Positions 13,747 to 26,100 of a DNA stretch of 64,000 nt are shown here, piece by piece; position 1 is the first letter of the stretch; each line of letters starts with the position of its first letter. Made by a program: the position numbers and the translations under genes. The notes under the pieces were generated by a model. It was not told where the DNA came from. It searched no databases and saw only the letters and a program-made list of their open reading frames with translations. This DNA comes from Aquila chrysaetos chrysaetos (taxonomy: Eukaryota > Chordata > Aves > Accipitriformes > Accipitridae). The DNA lies in the NCBI RefSeq assembly GCF_900496995.4, contig NC_044004.1:78065538-78129537 (forward strand), given 5' to 3'.

Positions 13747-14170
13747 TCAAGAGAAGAGCCTATCTACCTCCTCAATACCTGCACCACAAGAGATGACTAT
13801 TACAAACACCCCAAGGCCTCTACAGGCTGCAAATGATTGATCCCTACCCTTCAAACCTGATGGTCCAGCTGTTTTTTCCACCCACTCTGCAGTCCTCCTA
13901 TCCAGCCCGTATCTCCGCAATCTTGAAAGGATATCATCAGCAACTGTACTTGCTAAAGCTGACATAACCAACATCCACTGCTCTCCCTCCACCCACAGAA
14001 CTAATCATTTCATTACAGAAAGCAATCAGGCTGGTAAAGGAGAAGGTGCCCTTTGGTATATCGGTCACCTCCCTGTCCTTCAAGGCCCCAAAGACTTGCT
14101 CTGCAACTTCCCCAGGGACTATGGTGACACTGACCAGCCTCTAGTTCTTCAGATCCTTCCCCTTATCCTT
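13747..14170 (-). mobile_element. CR1 LINE reverse-transcriptase relic
   Basis: Read on the - strand the segment gives, in order, decayed CR1 ORF2 landmarks: LVSVTIVPGEVAEQV (compare the PVSLT..PGKVMEQ region), FTSLIAFCNEM, and ILSRLRRYGLDRRTAEWVEK (compare LLSKL..YGFDG.T..WI.NWL). Frame changes and a missing internal part show a dead fragment. The flanks do not show the CR1 3' tail. Confidence 0.65.
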
Positions 14171-17100
14171 TGTTTTTGTTGTTGCTCTTGCTTTTTACTA
14201 GTCAGTGGAGATAAACAATCACCATGATCTTTGGTTGCATGTATTTCATACACCAACAGAAATGAATATTCAAAACACACTGCTGTCAACAATAAATCAG
14301 GTAATGGCGAGTACATCAAATGCTCTACATTCAGTGAAGCTTGCTTTTGAAAACTTCAGTTAGAGATAGTTCTTAAGCTCTCAAGGAAGAACCAGCATCA
14401 TCAGCATTTATTGACTTGCATTAAAAAAATGGACTCAGCAGTCATGCATGGTAAGACACCACTTCTCTAAAATGAAAATCAGGCCACACAGCTGTGCGCA
14501 AGGCAGATTCATGACTATCTAAATATGCAGAGGGGAGAGACCTATACTATGAGATCTCACTACACTGTTAGGGAGAATGCACTTAGCTGATGCTATCCAT
14601 GGTGCCATGAAACACCAAGGCTCCCTTAAGTCCATCATCCCATAACTTAACTAAATCCACACCTATTAAACAATTACAAACAAGACTTTTAGGAGGATAA
14701 AAACTCGTGTGTCAGTTCCTAAGGAAAGATTAAAATTCTTTCCCCAAGGACTGGCTAGTTTATAATTATTAGAACTTTTTTTTTTTTTTAAAGTGTTCCC
14801 TCTTAATGTTGGTCCTTTCAATGAAAAATCACTTCAGACACAGATTTTGTGAAGAGATTCCCAACTGTCAACTATTTTCAGATCATTTTAGTTAACCTTC
14901 TAAACCCAAAACCCTTTCTTTAAAAAAAAAACCCAAAACCGCACTGCTATTTTTGCAGGAAAAATTCACTCTAAGAATTACTCACTTTGGGTTTTTTTTT
15001 TTTTTTTGGCACTTTCCCCTGAAACAGTGGGCACTTGCCCTAATCAGGCACAATATTCAACTAGTTAAAACCACTGTTCTAATCCAATATGGCAACTCCT
15101 TGCTTCCCCTTTTACCCCTTGCTTCACTTGTCCTTGTCACACATCCCACATCATCCTTTATCATCACAGCGATACCACATGCATTGGCAAATCAGCAAAA
15201 TTCATGCTATAATCCCATTAGAAGCAATAAAGAAAAAACATCTAATGCTTTCTCCTGCTTATCTTTCCTTATAAACACAGCCATCAGTTCACTCCTATAT
15301 TTAAATACTAACACATTAAGGAATCCATTGCATTTATCTGAAAACTGTTCTACTTGTAGTATCTATTAAAAATGTACTGCAACATGGGAGACACAGATTA
15401 CTGGCTGTAACTTGGATGTTGCTGTGGTTGCTCTTGCTCAACAGAAAATAGAGCAGTCACCTATTCAATAGGTTAGAGATTTTAAGTTTTAGGATCACAG
15501 GGACTTAGGAAGCAAGTGCTCCATTTTAGAGGGTGTAAGACACTCATACAGCTTAGTGCTAATTTTCTGTTAAACTTTTATTCTTTTGTTATTAACCTAA
15601 TACCTTCAATAAAATTAATTTTCCATTTCTTAAACGCAGGCAGGATCACGAACCTCTGCTACTGCTTGGCTGAAGAGAAAGACTGAGAAAAGGCTGAAGA
15701 AGGAAAGAGGTGGTTATCTCCTTTTGATGGCTTAAAATCACATGAAAAACAATGTCACTCAACACTTTATTCAAATCTTCACTTCAACATGTTTACATGA
15801 GTCTCCCTACTGAGCAGAATCAGAATAATAAACGCTTACTTTCCACAGGTTATTGCTTAGAACTAGGAGATCTGCAAACAGAAGACAACTTCTGCTATTC
15901 AAAATTCTTTAAAATGGGTCTAGAACACAGCTAGAAAGAGTTAAATCAACAGACCGTGATCAAAAAATCAATGTTTATCACCTTCATCAGACATATGAAC
16001 TCTGCTGCGGTTCCTACAACTCTGCTGACAGTAATCTTGTAAAAGCATGCTACTATAGTAGGAGTCTGAAAAACACCTGCACATGAACTTAAGTATACCA
16101 AACAAAACATTCACAGTGACTCTAGCTGAATACCACTTTGTTCTGGTGATGGAGAAAGGAGGCAAGTACCTTGATCAAGATGCCTAACACCTCAATGAAA
16201 CCAAAACTTCTCTCCAAAATTCACCAGTCATCAGGTTTGCAAGGAACAAAAAAAAAAGAAGAAAAAAAAGGAAAAAAAAAAAAAAAAAGAAAATATGCAA
16301 GCTTTCAGTTCAGAAAGACACAAAAAATGCAAGCCTAAAGTGCGAGGAGTCAGATCCTATGTAAAAACTTTTCCAGACTTTGAAGTTGTACAGATCAGGG
16401 GTTTAGTAAGCATGTGTCATTTACTTTTACTCATTTTCTAGAAGAGAAAATGAGCCCTTATTCTTTATATTAGGCACAAGTACTACAAAAAGTATAAACA
16501 TCTACTAAAACAACAGCAAGACACAAACATTCTTCTCCCTTCCCAGCTTCCTGATCCACAAACATTGTTTCCCTTTAACGTAATTGCTTTACTGCTAATT
16601 AATCTTCCTTGAAAATTTAGGTGAGGCTTTTAAAGCTTTTCAGATATGGTGCATTTTACAGTGTTTTTCTTACAATGTTGTTTTAGGGTAATGCTATCTT
16701 ATTTAGAAAGAAAATGAGATATAAATGAACTAACCTTTCATAATTGTGCATTAAAACCAAAACCAAACCGAAACAAAAAACCCGCAGTATGACATGGTGA
16801 CCAGTACTTGCTCCAATTCTTTTTAAAGGCAGGATTTTGGGGTTTCAGCATTGGCAGCACTGCTTTGTCCTGTATGATTCCAAGGCAATTTAAAGGAGTA
16901 ATTTCATGCCCTGTTAAAATGCGATCTACTTTGCGGTGAAGCAGGGAGGGATATCTAAAACACTCTACCCCTGAATAAAACCCTAAGTAATTCCTTGCCC
17001 AGTAAAAAACACAAGCTCAGGTTGAGCGTAATTACTGAAATGTGGCCAGCGCAGAAGTCCCGCACCATACAGAGAGAACTATTACTGTATTTAAAAGTTA

Positions 17101-19890
17101 TAGCACATCAGCATATTCTCATCTGAAAAAGCTATCCATCTCTGACAGTACATGAGCCCCTGAGCATACACTGAACTAATGCTTTGTTGTAATCTCACGG
17201 ACAGCACTGAAGTGAAAAATATGCAAGTAAGAAAAACCTAATTTAAAAAAAAGATGAAGACATTTTGGACACAAGTCTATTCAAACACAATAGTACCACT
17301 GGGAATTGTCAGGGGGCTTATACCATCTTGACAGCACACCAACGACACAAAAGCTGCTGTACAGCCAACCTACGGTCTTAGTAGTACCATGACCATGAAC
17401 ATTCTGCCTTTGTCCCTTAGATTCAACTTCTTTCTACTACTTGTGGTCAGATTTTGTTTGTCTTGCACATAGACAGCAAAGACAGAATAGCCTGTAAGAG
17501 CAATCTAATTACTTTGGGAACTGCTTAGCTAGCACAGTGAAGATTAAAACTTTCAAGCTGGAGATTCTCCCAAAACTTAAGGTATAATCCAAACATTAAG
17601 TTGTGTGTTAACATTGAGTTTGTGCTGTTTCTGGGTTTATCAACAGACTCCAAGCCATCTCCCCCTCACCTGGCACATCCAATACAAATGGTCAAAAGAA
17701 GATCCATTGATTTCTTCCACTGGACCACAAAGCCTGCAGCAAAATACTATGGAAAAATTAATCACTCAAACTCCTGTGCACAACTTATTAAATACTGCAT
17801 ATTCAGATTCCCCCCGCCCCTGAAATGCAAGCCTCTTTTAGTCTTTGAAAACAATTAACAGATAAATATCTGCTTCCAATTACACCTGGACTACAACTAA
17901 AATCATGGTTTTGTATACTATGGCCTATAAAGGGCTTAAGCAGAAAACGTTCTTAAAAGCCCTATGGCCAAAGATGCATGGGAGCTAGTTACCTAAATAG
18001 CGTTAGTTCTTTAGCAGACCTAACTGCTAACTTGCTGAAAAATTTTACAGAATGCTCAGGCTTTCTTTTTTTTTTTTTTTAAGTTCTCCAAGACTTGCAA
18101 AAGAAAACAGTAGAATGCTGGGAAAATAAAGGAGTAATCCAGTGCTGGCTGTGTTGTATTTTAAGCACTGATGCTAAAAACCCCCAACACTCCAGCACAA
18201 AGGAAGTGCTTGGAGCAATTTCTAAACTAAACTGCTAAAAACTACTCCAGAAAGGCATCAGATTCAGAATCACAAACTCTGTCCTTCCAAATGTGTTTCC
18301 ATGGAATATTTTACAAAGAAGAGAGAAACCTCTGTAATTTTATAGAGCTGACATAGGAAAGACTGAATAGTGTGGAAAACAGCAAGCAAGAATTAAAAAA
18401 AATAAAAAGCATCTTGTGCTCACTATTGAGGTATTTCTCAATACTTTACACAGTCAAAATACATTAACTTAAACCAAACAACTAAAAACCTTTAATAAAA
18501 CGACCTAACTTTATAAGCACCCTAGAGAAAAGCTGACAACCCAGTGCTCAGCAGCTCACCTCTGCAGTCATAACTCGTTTGCAGTTGGTTACTATCAAGA
18601 ATAAATAGGAGACAAAAGATACAGTGCCAAAAAAGGTTTCAACCTGCACAAATACTACATATTGCAAGCTACAATAGCTACTAGGACTTCTGTATGACCT
18701 TACATACTAAATGTTTGTACGTATTTCAAAACCAGGAAATGAAGACCAAGTTCTCCAGGAGCTGGGATCACACTGCTAATTAACACCAGTTTAATGGTTA
18801 GCAGACAGATACTAGTAAAAAGAATTGGAGTAATGGACTGTATTTAATCCAAGCAAAAGCATATTCTAACCAACTTTGATCAGATCCACTCCCCCCCATA
18901 TTGCATGATCAGAACATGTAAAGTAGGTTTCCACGTGTAGTTTTATATATAATGGCGGGTGAAGTAGCTGCCCATCCGATCTTGCTCATCCTGAATGCTA
19001 CAAAACTCCAAACCACAGTAGCATGCAAACCCAGAATTTATTCCACAGAGCTTCAGCAGCTAAATTCACAGAGCAAAAGAACCATATTTCACATAATGTT
19101 AGAGACTTCTGGGCAGTAGGGGGAGTATTTGGCTCAGAACTACACTCAAAATGAAAAAAAACTATGAATTTTAAAACACTGCACATCGCATTACAAAGAT
19201 ACCAGCCAACAGATCCCTGAATCAGAAAAGAAAAACAATTCAGCAATATTATACAAGAGTTCAGTGTCAAATGACTGCTTGCTTCTCAACTTCAGTACTG
19301 TGATACATACCACAAAATGCAGTGGGTTAGGTATCAGTAAGAAAATCTGTAAATATTTTAAAAAGCAGTGCATTTTCATTATAAGCTGGAGAAAAGTGAA
19401 AGGTACGCACCAGGAAAAAAGAACAGCATTAAGATACAAAGTAATAGAAAAAATTGTTTAATACCCCAAAAAACAGAATCCTGCTGAAGTTTTTTTCATA
19501 AACATTTTAAATTTGATGGTATAAAGACTGACTTACGCACCTAAACTTACACTAACTGTCTTTGCAAAAGATGACAGGTAAAACCACCTTCAGACAGGAA
19601 GCCAACTTTCTTCCTGTTGTTTAATCAACAATTACTAAAATGAGAATGCTTCTTTCTTCTTCACTTAAATAATGCCACAGGATTTGTGAAAGGATAAATA
19701 TATACAGATAAACAAATAGAACATTTAAATTACACAATTCAGAACAACGTTTTGTGTGGCAGTAGCATATTCTATGGCATATTCTATGGGGGAGTGGGAC
19801 AGCGCATGAGGGAAAAAGTGTTTCATGCAGAAAGCACAAAGAGAGACTGCCAAAGTAAGTGTGGGCTTCTCTTACACCAGTGAATGTAGG
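14171..19890. other. Intergenic, upstream of IL2; nothing recognised
   Basis: AT-rich sequence with several homopolymer runs (T run near 14989-15007, A-rich stretch 16247-16290, T run near 18066-18080). No gene or repeat family was recognised. By position it may hold distal IL2 regulatory DNA, but nothing visible proves that. Confidence 0.4.
16247..16290 (+). repeat. A-rich low-complexity tract
   Basis: About 44 bases almost entirely A with scattered G (AAAAAAAAGAAG type). Simple low-complexity sequence. Confidence 0.75.
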
Positions 19891-19904
19891 TAAAATCCCT
19901 CTTG

Positions 19905-20054
19905 CTTTATAAAAATTCCAAAGTGTCATCAGGGGAGGAAAAACAAAAGTAATGATTCTTGCCATACAGGTAGAACATATGAAAAAATGTGTAATAAAAC
20001 CTCTTTTACATGACGCCCCCATCTTTTTCCCCCCCCAAAAGAAGAGTATAAATA
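19905..20054 (+). promoter_or_regulatory. IL2: IL2 inducible core promoter
   Basis: The block just upstream of IL2 has, in order, a CD28-response-like AAAATTCCAAAG (from 19912) joined to an AP-1-like TGTCATCA, an NFAT-type GGAGGAAAAAC (19934-19944), a GTAATGA element (19950-19956), TACAGGTA, TGTGTAATAA, a TGACGCCCCCAT box followed by TTTTTCC (about 20011-20030), and the TATA box. Both the order and the spacing match what I recall of the human proximal IL2 promoter (CD28RE/AP-1, NFAT, octamer/NFAT, TATA). This implies T-cell-activation control of the bird gene through NFAT, AP-1 and NF-kB/Rel. Individual factor binding is inferred. Confidence 0.8.
20047..20054 (+). promoter_or_regulatory. IL2: IL2 TATA box
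   Basis: TATAAATA lies 85 bases before the start codon, placing transcription start near 20077 and giving a 5' UTR of about 60 bases. It sits where the TATA box follows the last NFAT-like site in mammalian IL2. Confidence 0.8.
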
Positions 20055-20138
20055 CACTAAACAACTTAATGACAACTTACCAGCTCTCATCATATATCAC
20101 AACTCAAATACTAGCATACAGATAATCAGAACACTGAC

Positions 20139-20282
20139 ATGATGTGCAAAGTACTGATCTTCAGCTGTATTTCAGCAGTAATGCTTATGACTGCAGCTTA
20201 TGGAGCATCTCTATCAGAAGAAGGAGACCGCCTTCTTAAAGCTTTAATAGAAGATTTAAAATTCCTGGAAAAAAGCAAGGAC
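20139..20282 (+). CDS. IL2: IL2 coding exon 1
   Basis: 48 codons from the tandem ATG to KSKD, followed by donor GTAAGT. It encodes the signal peptide and helix A (DRLLKALIEDLKFLEKSK). Phase 0 end. Confidence 0.95.
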
Positions 20283-22958
20283 GTAAGTGGTTGATTTTCT
20301 ATTGTAAGATCCTTTTCTATTTAGTTTTTTTCTACGTATTTTTTCAGAAAAATTAACTTTTTCTCCCCCTTCTCTACAGAAGATTCATTTTGACCTTTAC
20401 ACGCCAAATGAGAAACAGGTGAGTTTAAGTTTTCTGTTTTCAGAAGGATTTCTAAGGTATGGCTACTTTAAAATGATATATCGAGTCACACCAAAACAAT
20501 TCACTTATCAGGGGGGCAGATATAAAAGACAAATCTGAACAGTTTGAATTCAGTGTGGGGAGTGCAGTTTCTTAAAGATACTTCTGCATTTGATGTGTAT
20601 GCTCAAACATTAACAGGCTGATGTACAGTATTACCTCCTTGTTCTGTGCAGCATGTAACACAACAGGAATCCTCCCTATTCATCCTGCTTAATACACGGT
20701 TGCGTTCACAGGAAAAAACATTTTATGAATTATTTAAGCATTGCGTAAGATTTGCAGGAGGCAATACTGTTGTATTAACACTAACACAAGAACAATTTTG
20801 AGAATGAAACTAGACTTAGAAATAGATTAAATAAAGCAATATCTATATGAAATTGCCCATATTTTATCTAAACTAGATGCAGAGCCTCTAGCCAATTCTT
20901 TTTAAGATGTTATGTGTCTTCTATATCCCACCAATGATGAAACACAATTATGCTCTACCTAATTCTTTTCAGGAACAAAACTTTACCAAGCCATTCTAGA
21001 TATATTAGCTATATACTCATGTTTTATGGTATTTAGTTAATGCTTAAGACTTAGTTCCACAAGAATACTATCATCGTGGTTGCTTCTTTCTAAAAAATTG
21101 CACATCAGAGTGCAGATAGTGTTCTAAGTACAGCTTTACCACTGTTCATCATTGACAGGCTGCTGATCTGTACTACTTTTAAGTTCAGCGTGCAAGTAGA
21201 CCAACAAACAAGAGCATCAAGTCATCAAGTTACTTAGCATTGGGAAGTAGCTAAAAACTTTATGCAAGTTATCTGTTAACTACTTTGAACCTTCAGTTAA
21301 GTTTTTAATCCAGAAGAATTCTCACTTAACAGTAATTTTGTTTCAGTAACGATTTAAAGCCAGATTCTGCAACCACTTCCTTATCTGAGTCATCTTTCTC
21401 ATATGCTGGCAACATCAAGACATAACTATCTCAGAGCTCCAGTGCTTAAATGCAAATGTATGAGGCAGAGTAATTACATACTGTCACTGAGTGCCTGAAA
21501 GAGCTTGTAAGACTGATGCGTAAAGTTATTTACCATATTCAAAAGCCAGATCAGATGCAGACATTAGACAGAGCAACCAAAGTGCATTAACTGAAGATGG
21601 CTCTAAAAAGGCCACTGTAAAACTGACAGGGGCTTTGACTATTAACCCCTTTGCTAAGACGTGACTTCCAAATGACAACTAGGAGTATGGCTTGGTTTAG
21701 GAGCAAATACTACAGCTTCGTGTTCCCAAGAGATATCCCAACACTTCAAGTGCCCTGTAAAGATTACTCACTTTTCAAAAGCTACAATAATCTACCATAG
21801 AACTAAGGCCACATGTAACACCTTACAATACGACTTTAGGAGGGAATAAATGAACTATACGTTGTAGAAAACCAACAGCTTAATTCCTGATATAAGGATA
21901 AAAACAATGGGCAATTGAGATTCTTTTAAATCAAATCAATTTTTCTCAGGAAGCAAGTTACATATATAATGATTTTGCTGACTGTTTCAGGAGTGCAGCC
22001 GGACATCTCTACAATGTTACCTGACAGAACTGGGCACCTTGGAGAATGAAATTGAAGATGAGGATGTTGATAATCTTCGAAATATCAAAAAGAATCTCCA
22101 GAGTCTTATGGTAGGCAATCTTTTTACCCAGTTAAAAAACAAAAAGAAGAAAAAAAGTGTTTCAGTGTTAGTGAAAAACAATGCCAGAATCAGTGTTTTT
22201 ATGCCTCAAGGTCTATGTGTTATCATCTCTTGAGAATACAGGATTTTATACAAAAATATCATAACATTAAACTATATGACACCATCTATTTGCATGATAA
22301 TCCAATAGAGTAAACCAGATTTGAGCCGTACTAGTTATACAAGCCAACATTTGAAAAAATATGACATTTATTTTCTTTACTGAATCATGCAAGACATCTT
22401 ACACTGACAAAAACTTGCCTTGAGGAGCATAACAATTAGCAATGGCTTCAAAACCTGTGCCATAAATTTACGACTGTAAAGGACCCAACAATAAATGTAG
22501 TACCCCTTGATACACTACATAAACAAATTCCATGGCTGAGATATCCTTGTATCATTTTAGAAATCCTCTCCAGGCTAGAAATTAAGATCTGCCTCTACTG
22601 CAGTATTTATCATAGACAGTGAATGTGTTTAGCTTGTAGTAGTTTTACATTTACAAAAATCTCCTTTATAAGCAGCAGCTTCATCATATCATCCCTTAAC
22701 ACTTACCAACTGAAAAAAGCCAATCCCCTGAAATATTAAGGGTTCTTTCTTCTTAAAGAAAAACTTAACATACAGAAGTTGATGCATTACTGCTAAACTA
22801 GCTGGCAAGAGAGCTATCACCAATCAGCAAAAATATCTGTATTGCAGGGCCTAATTCCCCGAGGAACTGGATGCAAGATCTGTGAAGCAAACGACAAGAA
22901 GAACTTTCCTGCATTTCACCAAGAACTGAACAACCTTCTGAGATCTATGCTAAAATAA
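20139..22958 (+). CDS. IL2: Interleukin-2, complete gene (4 coding exons)
   Basis: Secreted four-helix cytokine that drives T-cell proliferation through the IL2 receptor (beta and common gamma chains). Coding exons are 20139-20282, 20380-20418, 21991-22110 and 22848-22958. All introns are phase 0 and GT-AG, as in vertebrate IL2. The product is 137 aa, a little shorter than chicken IL2 (143 aa). Residues 1-22 (MMCKVLIFSCISAVMLMTAA plus YG) are a signal peptide nearly identical to chicken's. The mature chain begins ASLSEEGD. It keeps the two avian cysteine pairs: ECSRTSLQCYL in exon 3 and GCKICEAN in exon 4. No N-glycosylation sequon is visible. The first of two tandem ATG codons is taken as the start, as in chicken. 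The gene converges on ADAD1. Identity is firm; only minor splice choices could change. Confidence 0.96.
20380..20418 (+). CDS. IL2: IL2 coding exon 2
   Basis: A 39-base exon (KIHFDLYTPNEKQ) between acceptor CTCTACAG and donor GTGAGT. Chicken has KIHLELYTPTETQ at this point. The first intron is only 97 bases. Confidence 0.95.
21991..22110 (+). CDS. IL2: IL2 coding exon 3
   Basis: 40 codons from ECSRTSLQCYLTELG to KKNLQSLM. Acceptor TGTTTCAG, donor GTAGGC. It carries the first cysteine pair and an acidic stretch (ENEIEDEDVD). Confidence 0.95.
22848..22958 (+). CDS. IL2: IL2 coding exon 4 and stop
   Basis: 36 codons plus TAA after acceptor ATTGCAG. It carries GCKICEANDKKNFPAFHQEL and the C-terminal helix ending LLRSMLK. 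Confidence 0.95.
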   Translation, partial: GLIPRGTGCKICEANDKKNFPAFHQELNNLLRSMLK

Positions 22959-22967
22959 TCAGAAAAC

Positions 22968-23025
22968 CATTTTTATTTTTACTGCTACATTATTTATTTA
23001 AATATTTAATTATCACTAACTTATA
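22968..23025 (+). promoter_or_regulatory. IL2: AU-rich element in IL2 3' UTR
   Basis: Overlapping ATTTA pentamers (TATTTATTTA and AATATTTAATTA at about 22991-23011) lie right after the stop codon. This is the class of element that makes cytokine mRNAs short-lived. Which proteins bind here is inferred from other cytokine genes. Confidence 0.75.
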
Positions 23026-23187
23026 TATTTTGCCCTGTGGCTTACCAGCTTGCTGTCTATTTTGGGACCACTGTATGTTCTTAGTCTGGGTGGTAAGACA
23101 GTCTGTTTTAAGATCACATTTGATCCTTTCCGTAAGCCCTACGGGCTCAGAATGTACTTTGGAAAACTAATTGGTTCTCACTTTGTC

Positions 23188-23193
23188 AATAAA
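23188..23193 (+). terminator. IL2: IL2 polyadenylation signal
   Basis: AATAAA 230 bases after the IL2 stop. It is the first canonical signal on the + strand after the AU-rich element and gives a 3' UTR of about 250 bases. Confidence 0.75.
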
Positions 23194-23199
23194 CTTAGA

Positions 23200-26100
23200 G
23201 AGAAAACTATTTATTGAAAAAACTATTAAAAGTTACTTGTAGATTATATTTAATAAATTTCAGTAACATATAAAAATCATGTGTAGAGTATTCTTTGTTA
23301 AATGATACTGTCTTTTTCACTGGTGACTTACTACTCTGCCTTTTTTTTTTTTTTAAACACAATAAAAGCAGCCCCCAAAAGCATTTACCAGCATACAAGC
23401 ATACAGGTAACAGACTCAAAACAAGACACCTACAAGATATCATTTTTAAAGCAATATAAAATACCAGTTTACACTGGCATACAGCAAAAGGTATAGAAGT
23501 AATAGTACCAAGTTGCTTCCCTCAGAAAAGAGACCCAAAACAGCAAGTTTTTTTTGTGAGCTGTTCTCCTTAGCTACACAAGCTTTCTGCTGTATTTTTT
23601 GCAGGATACATTTTTCTTGTTGGCATAAGCAAAACATGTAGTTCTCAAAAATGTTCAGAGACAGGGAAACATTATTAAAACAACAATGCACCTGAACTAA
23701 TAACTATGCAGGTAACTGAGGTACCGACGTCCCAGAACACTTACATGGCCAATTCTTTCCAGAAACAACTAACATAAAATTGATGATTAATGTATAAATC
23801 CATGTGAACATATACTGCCTTAAGTATTCACAAAGATCTTTTTGAGGAATCTCAGAAATGTGCTTGCTTCAAATGAAGATGAAGTCAGTCATTGAAAGTG
23901 ACTGTGTGTGACATTGTAAGTTTTATGCAGAAAGAAACAACTAATAAGAGCATCTTTTACAATCCAAAACCCACCACTCAATGCTAACAATGCAAGCTGT
24001 AATCGATGAAAATAAGCCTACTACAACAGTTATCAGCCTATCGGTTAGTCTTTGATGTGTTTTGCTGGTGGGTGTGGTATGGAGTATTTCACATTATACT
24101 TAAAAACAGACTAACAATGGAAAAAACAGCAGTTTTCTTTAATGCTGCAAAGAGAAAATAGGTGTTAATGATAGCTTTCTGCCAAAACGGGAAAATACTT
24201 ACAGTGCTGGTATCTGTTGCTCTACTTATCTTCTCTTCTCACAGTAAAGGAGTGCTCTGTCCCCACCCACAAGGACTCCGAAAAGCAAAATACTGTCACT
24301 CATCCCAGCCACAAAAAGATCAGCTCCACCCTCTTCTCAAATCAGATGCCTTCCAAATGGCAGCTCATAATAACAGTAATACCTAAATACAGTATGACAC
24401 AGAAGATGAGAAAACAGGCAAGAAATTTATTCATAGAAGTTCCTTCTACCTTGTCAATCTTTGCAGAATAATGCTTCTCTTTACATAGATTCCTTCTTGC
24501 TTGATAACTTTTTAAAACAGCATGCAAAAAGAACGAAAAAAAATCTCCTTTAAACAAAGTGAGACAATATTTAAAGACATAGGAAACACTGAGCCTATGA
24601 AATAAAGAGAGACTAGTCTTAAAGACACCCTTAAGAATGTAAGTACGATATGAGTACTACTGACTTCTGACTAGTACTGCCAATGTAGAGGAATTTTAGC
24701 ACGCAGAATCTTGCAAGACCACCCACATGTTAAGTGACCACAGCAGTAAAACCGAGCAAGGCTGAAGTTGCCTAGCAGTGACGCTAACCTGCAGAGTCAA
24801 ATCTAGAAACCTCCTGGAACACCTGCTGGACTCCCCATCAGGTCTGTGTCTGAAGACAGTGTAGGAGGCTGGTCCAAGGAGGGGCTAACTTGTACTCTAG
24901 TGCCGAGTATTAGGGAAAGAATGGAAATAGAATTATAGTTCGATAGTTAATATACACAGTTTATATGATTTAAGGCTAATAATAGATTTACAGCTGTAAA
25001 AACGTACTACATAATGTAACTGTAACACAGTAATAGTGGTGTGGGTTTAGAATGTCCATTATTTCACTGAGTTTTTTCATCAGGTTACTTAATAAACATT
25101 ATAACCTTTTGAACTGTTTACATCTAAAGCCTCTAATCTACAGCAGAAAGCTGCACCCCGAGGTAACAGCATCACACAAAACATGTGGCTTTGCAGACAA
25201 CCATGTGCCAGTATCAGGCCACGCATGCTTATCTGCATCGCTGCCCCAGCCCTCAACAATCAGAAAGAGGGTACAGGAGCAGTTTTCATTGAACATAGTT
25301 CTATTAATAAATTAGGCTTCCTTTATCATTTGCTTAAGCATGAGAAACCTCAACTCTAAAGATTTGGTAAAACCTACCTTGGGGTCAATCCACGCAGACA
25401 TCCCATGTGGAATAACCAAGACCTTTTCTAAGTACCTAAACAGTAAATGTTAGATAAGGCAGGAAAAATCAAGTACTTCAGAAACCAAGAAATGATGGTG
25501 AAGAGATACCCACGTATTCGTAAGTAAAGGTAGAAGCCATAGCTCACTAATAATTCACATGTAGTGTGAGAATATATACACCTTTTTGGGGGTTTTGGTC
25601 TGCACAAACTGCTTTGGAGTTGGGCTGCAATATTCCAAGACAGCTGCATGTTTACAGTCACAGGAAGCAGAGGCTTTGGCTGTTCTGGCCCTAGTTTGGG
25701 GATTGCCACATGACTTCTGTACAGCAGCCATGCTCTGCTGTGGATTTTCAAAACATTTGCTGGCTGGCTTGCTCCCCCTGTAGCAGCTCCAACAACCGCT
25801 TCAAGACACCTTTTCAGAGAACTACCTGTTTGACTATAAAGACTGCTGATACATATAGCTAGTTGAGGTAGGAGGAAGTTGTTTGTGTTGCACATATTTG
25901 TAGTCATGAGGCCTTTTAGATTCTGATTAATGTTTTAAGTTGATATTTCAGTTTCAGCCATACATAACCGTACGTTTCCTAAAAAGTATGCAAGATGTTT
26001 GCAAAACATTTTGCATGTCAGCAGCTGATGCAAGTTATTTATGTCATATTAACAAAAGGCACACTGGAAAAGCATGTAAACACACTCCTGCCATTCTGTA

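Noticed and set aside
19621-20064. 147-codon - strand frame antisense to the IL2 promoter
   Set aside because: Covers the conserved promoter, has no family resemblance, and its Cys/Phe-rich content follows from the A/T-rich complement.
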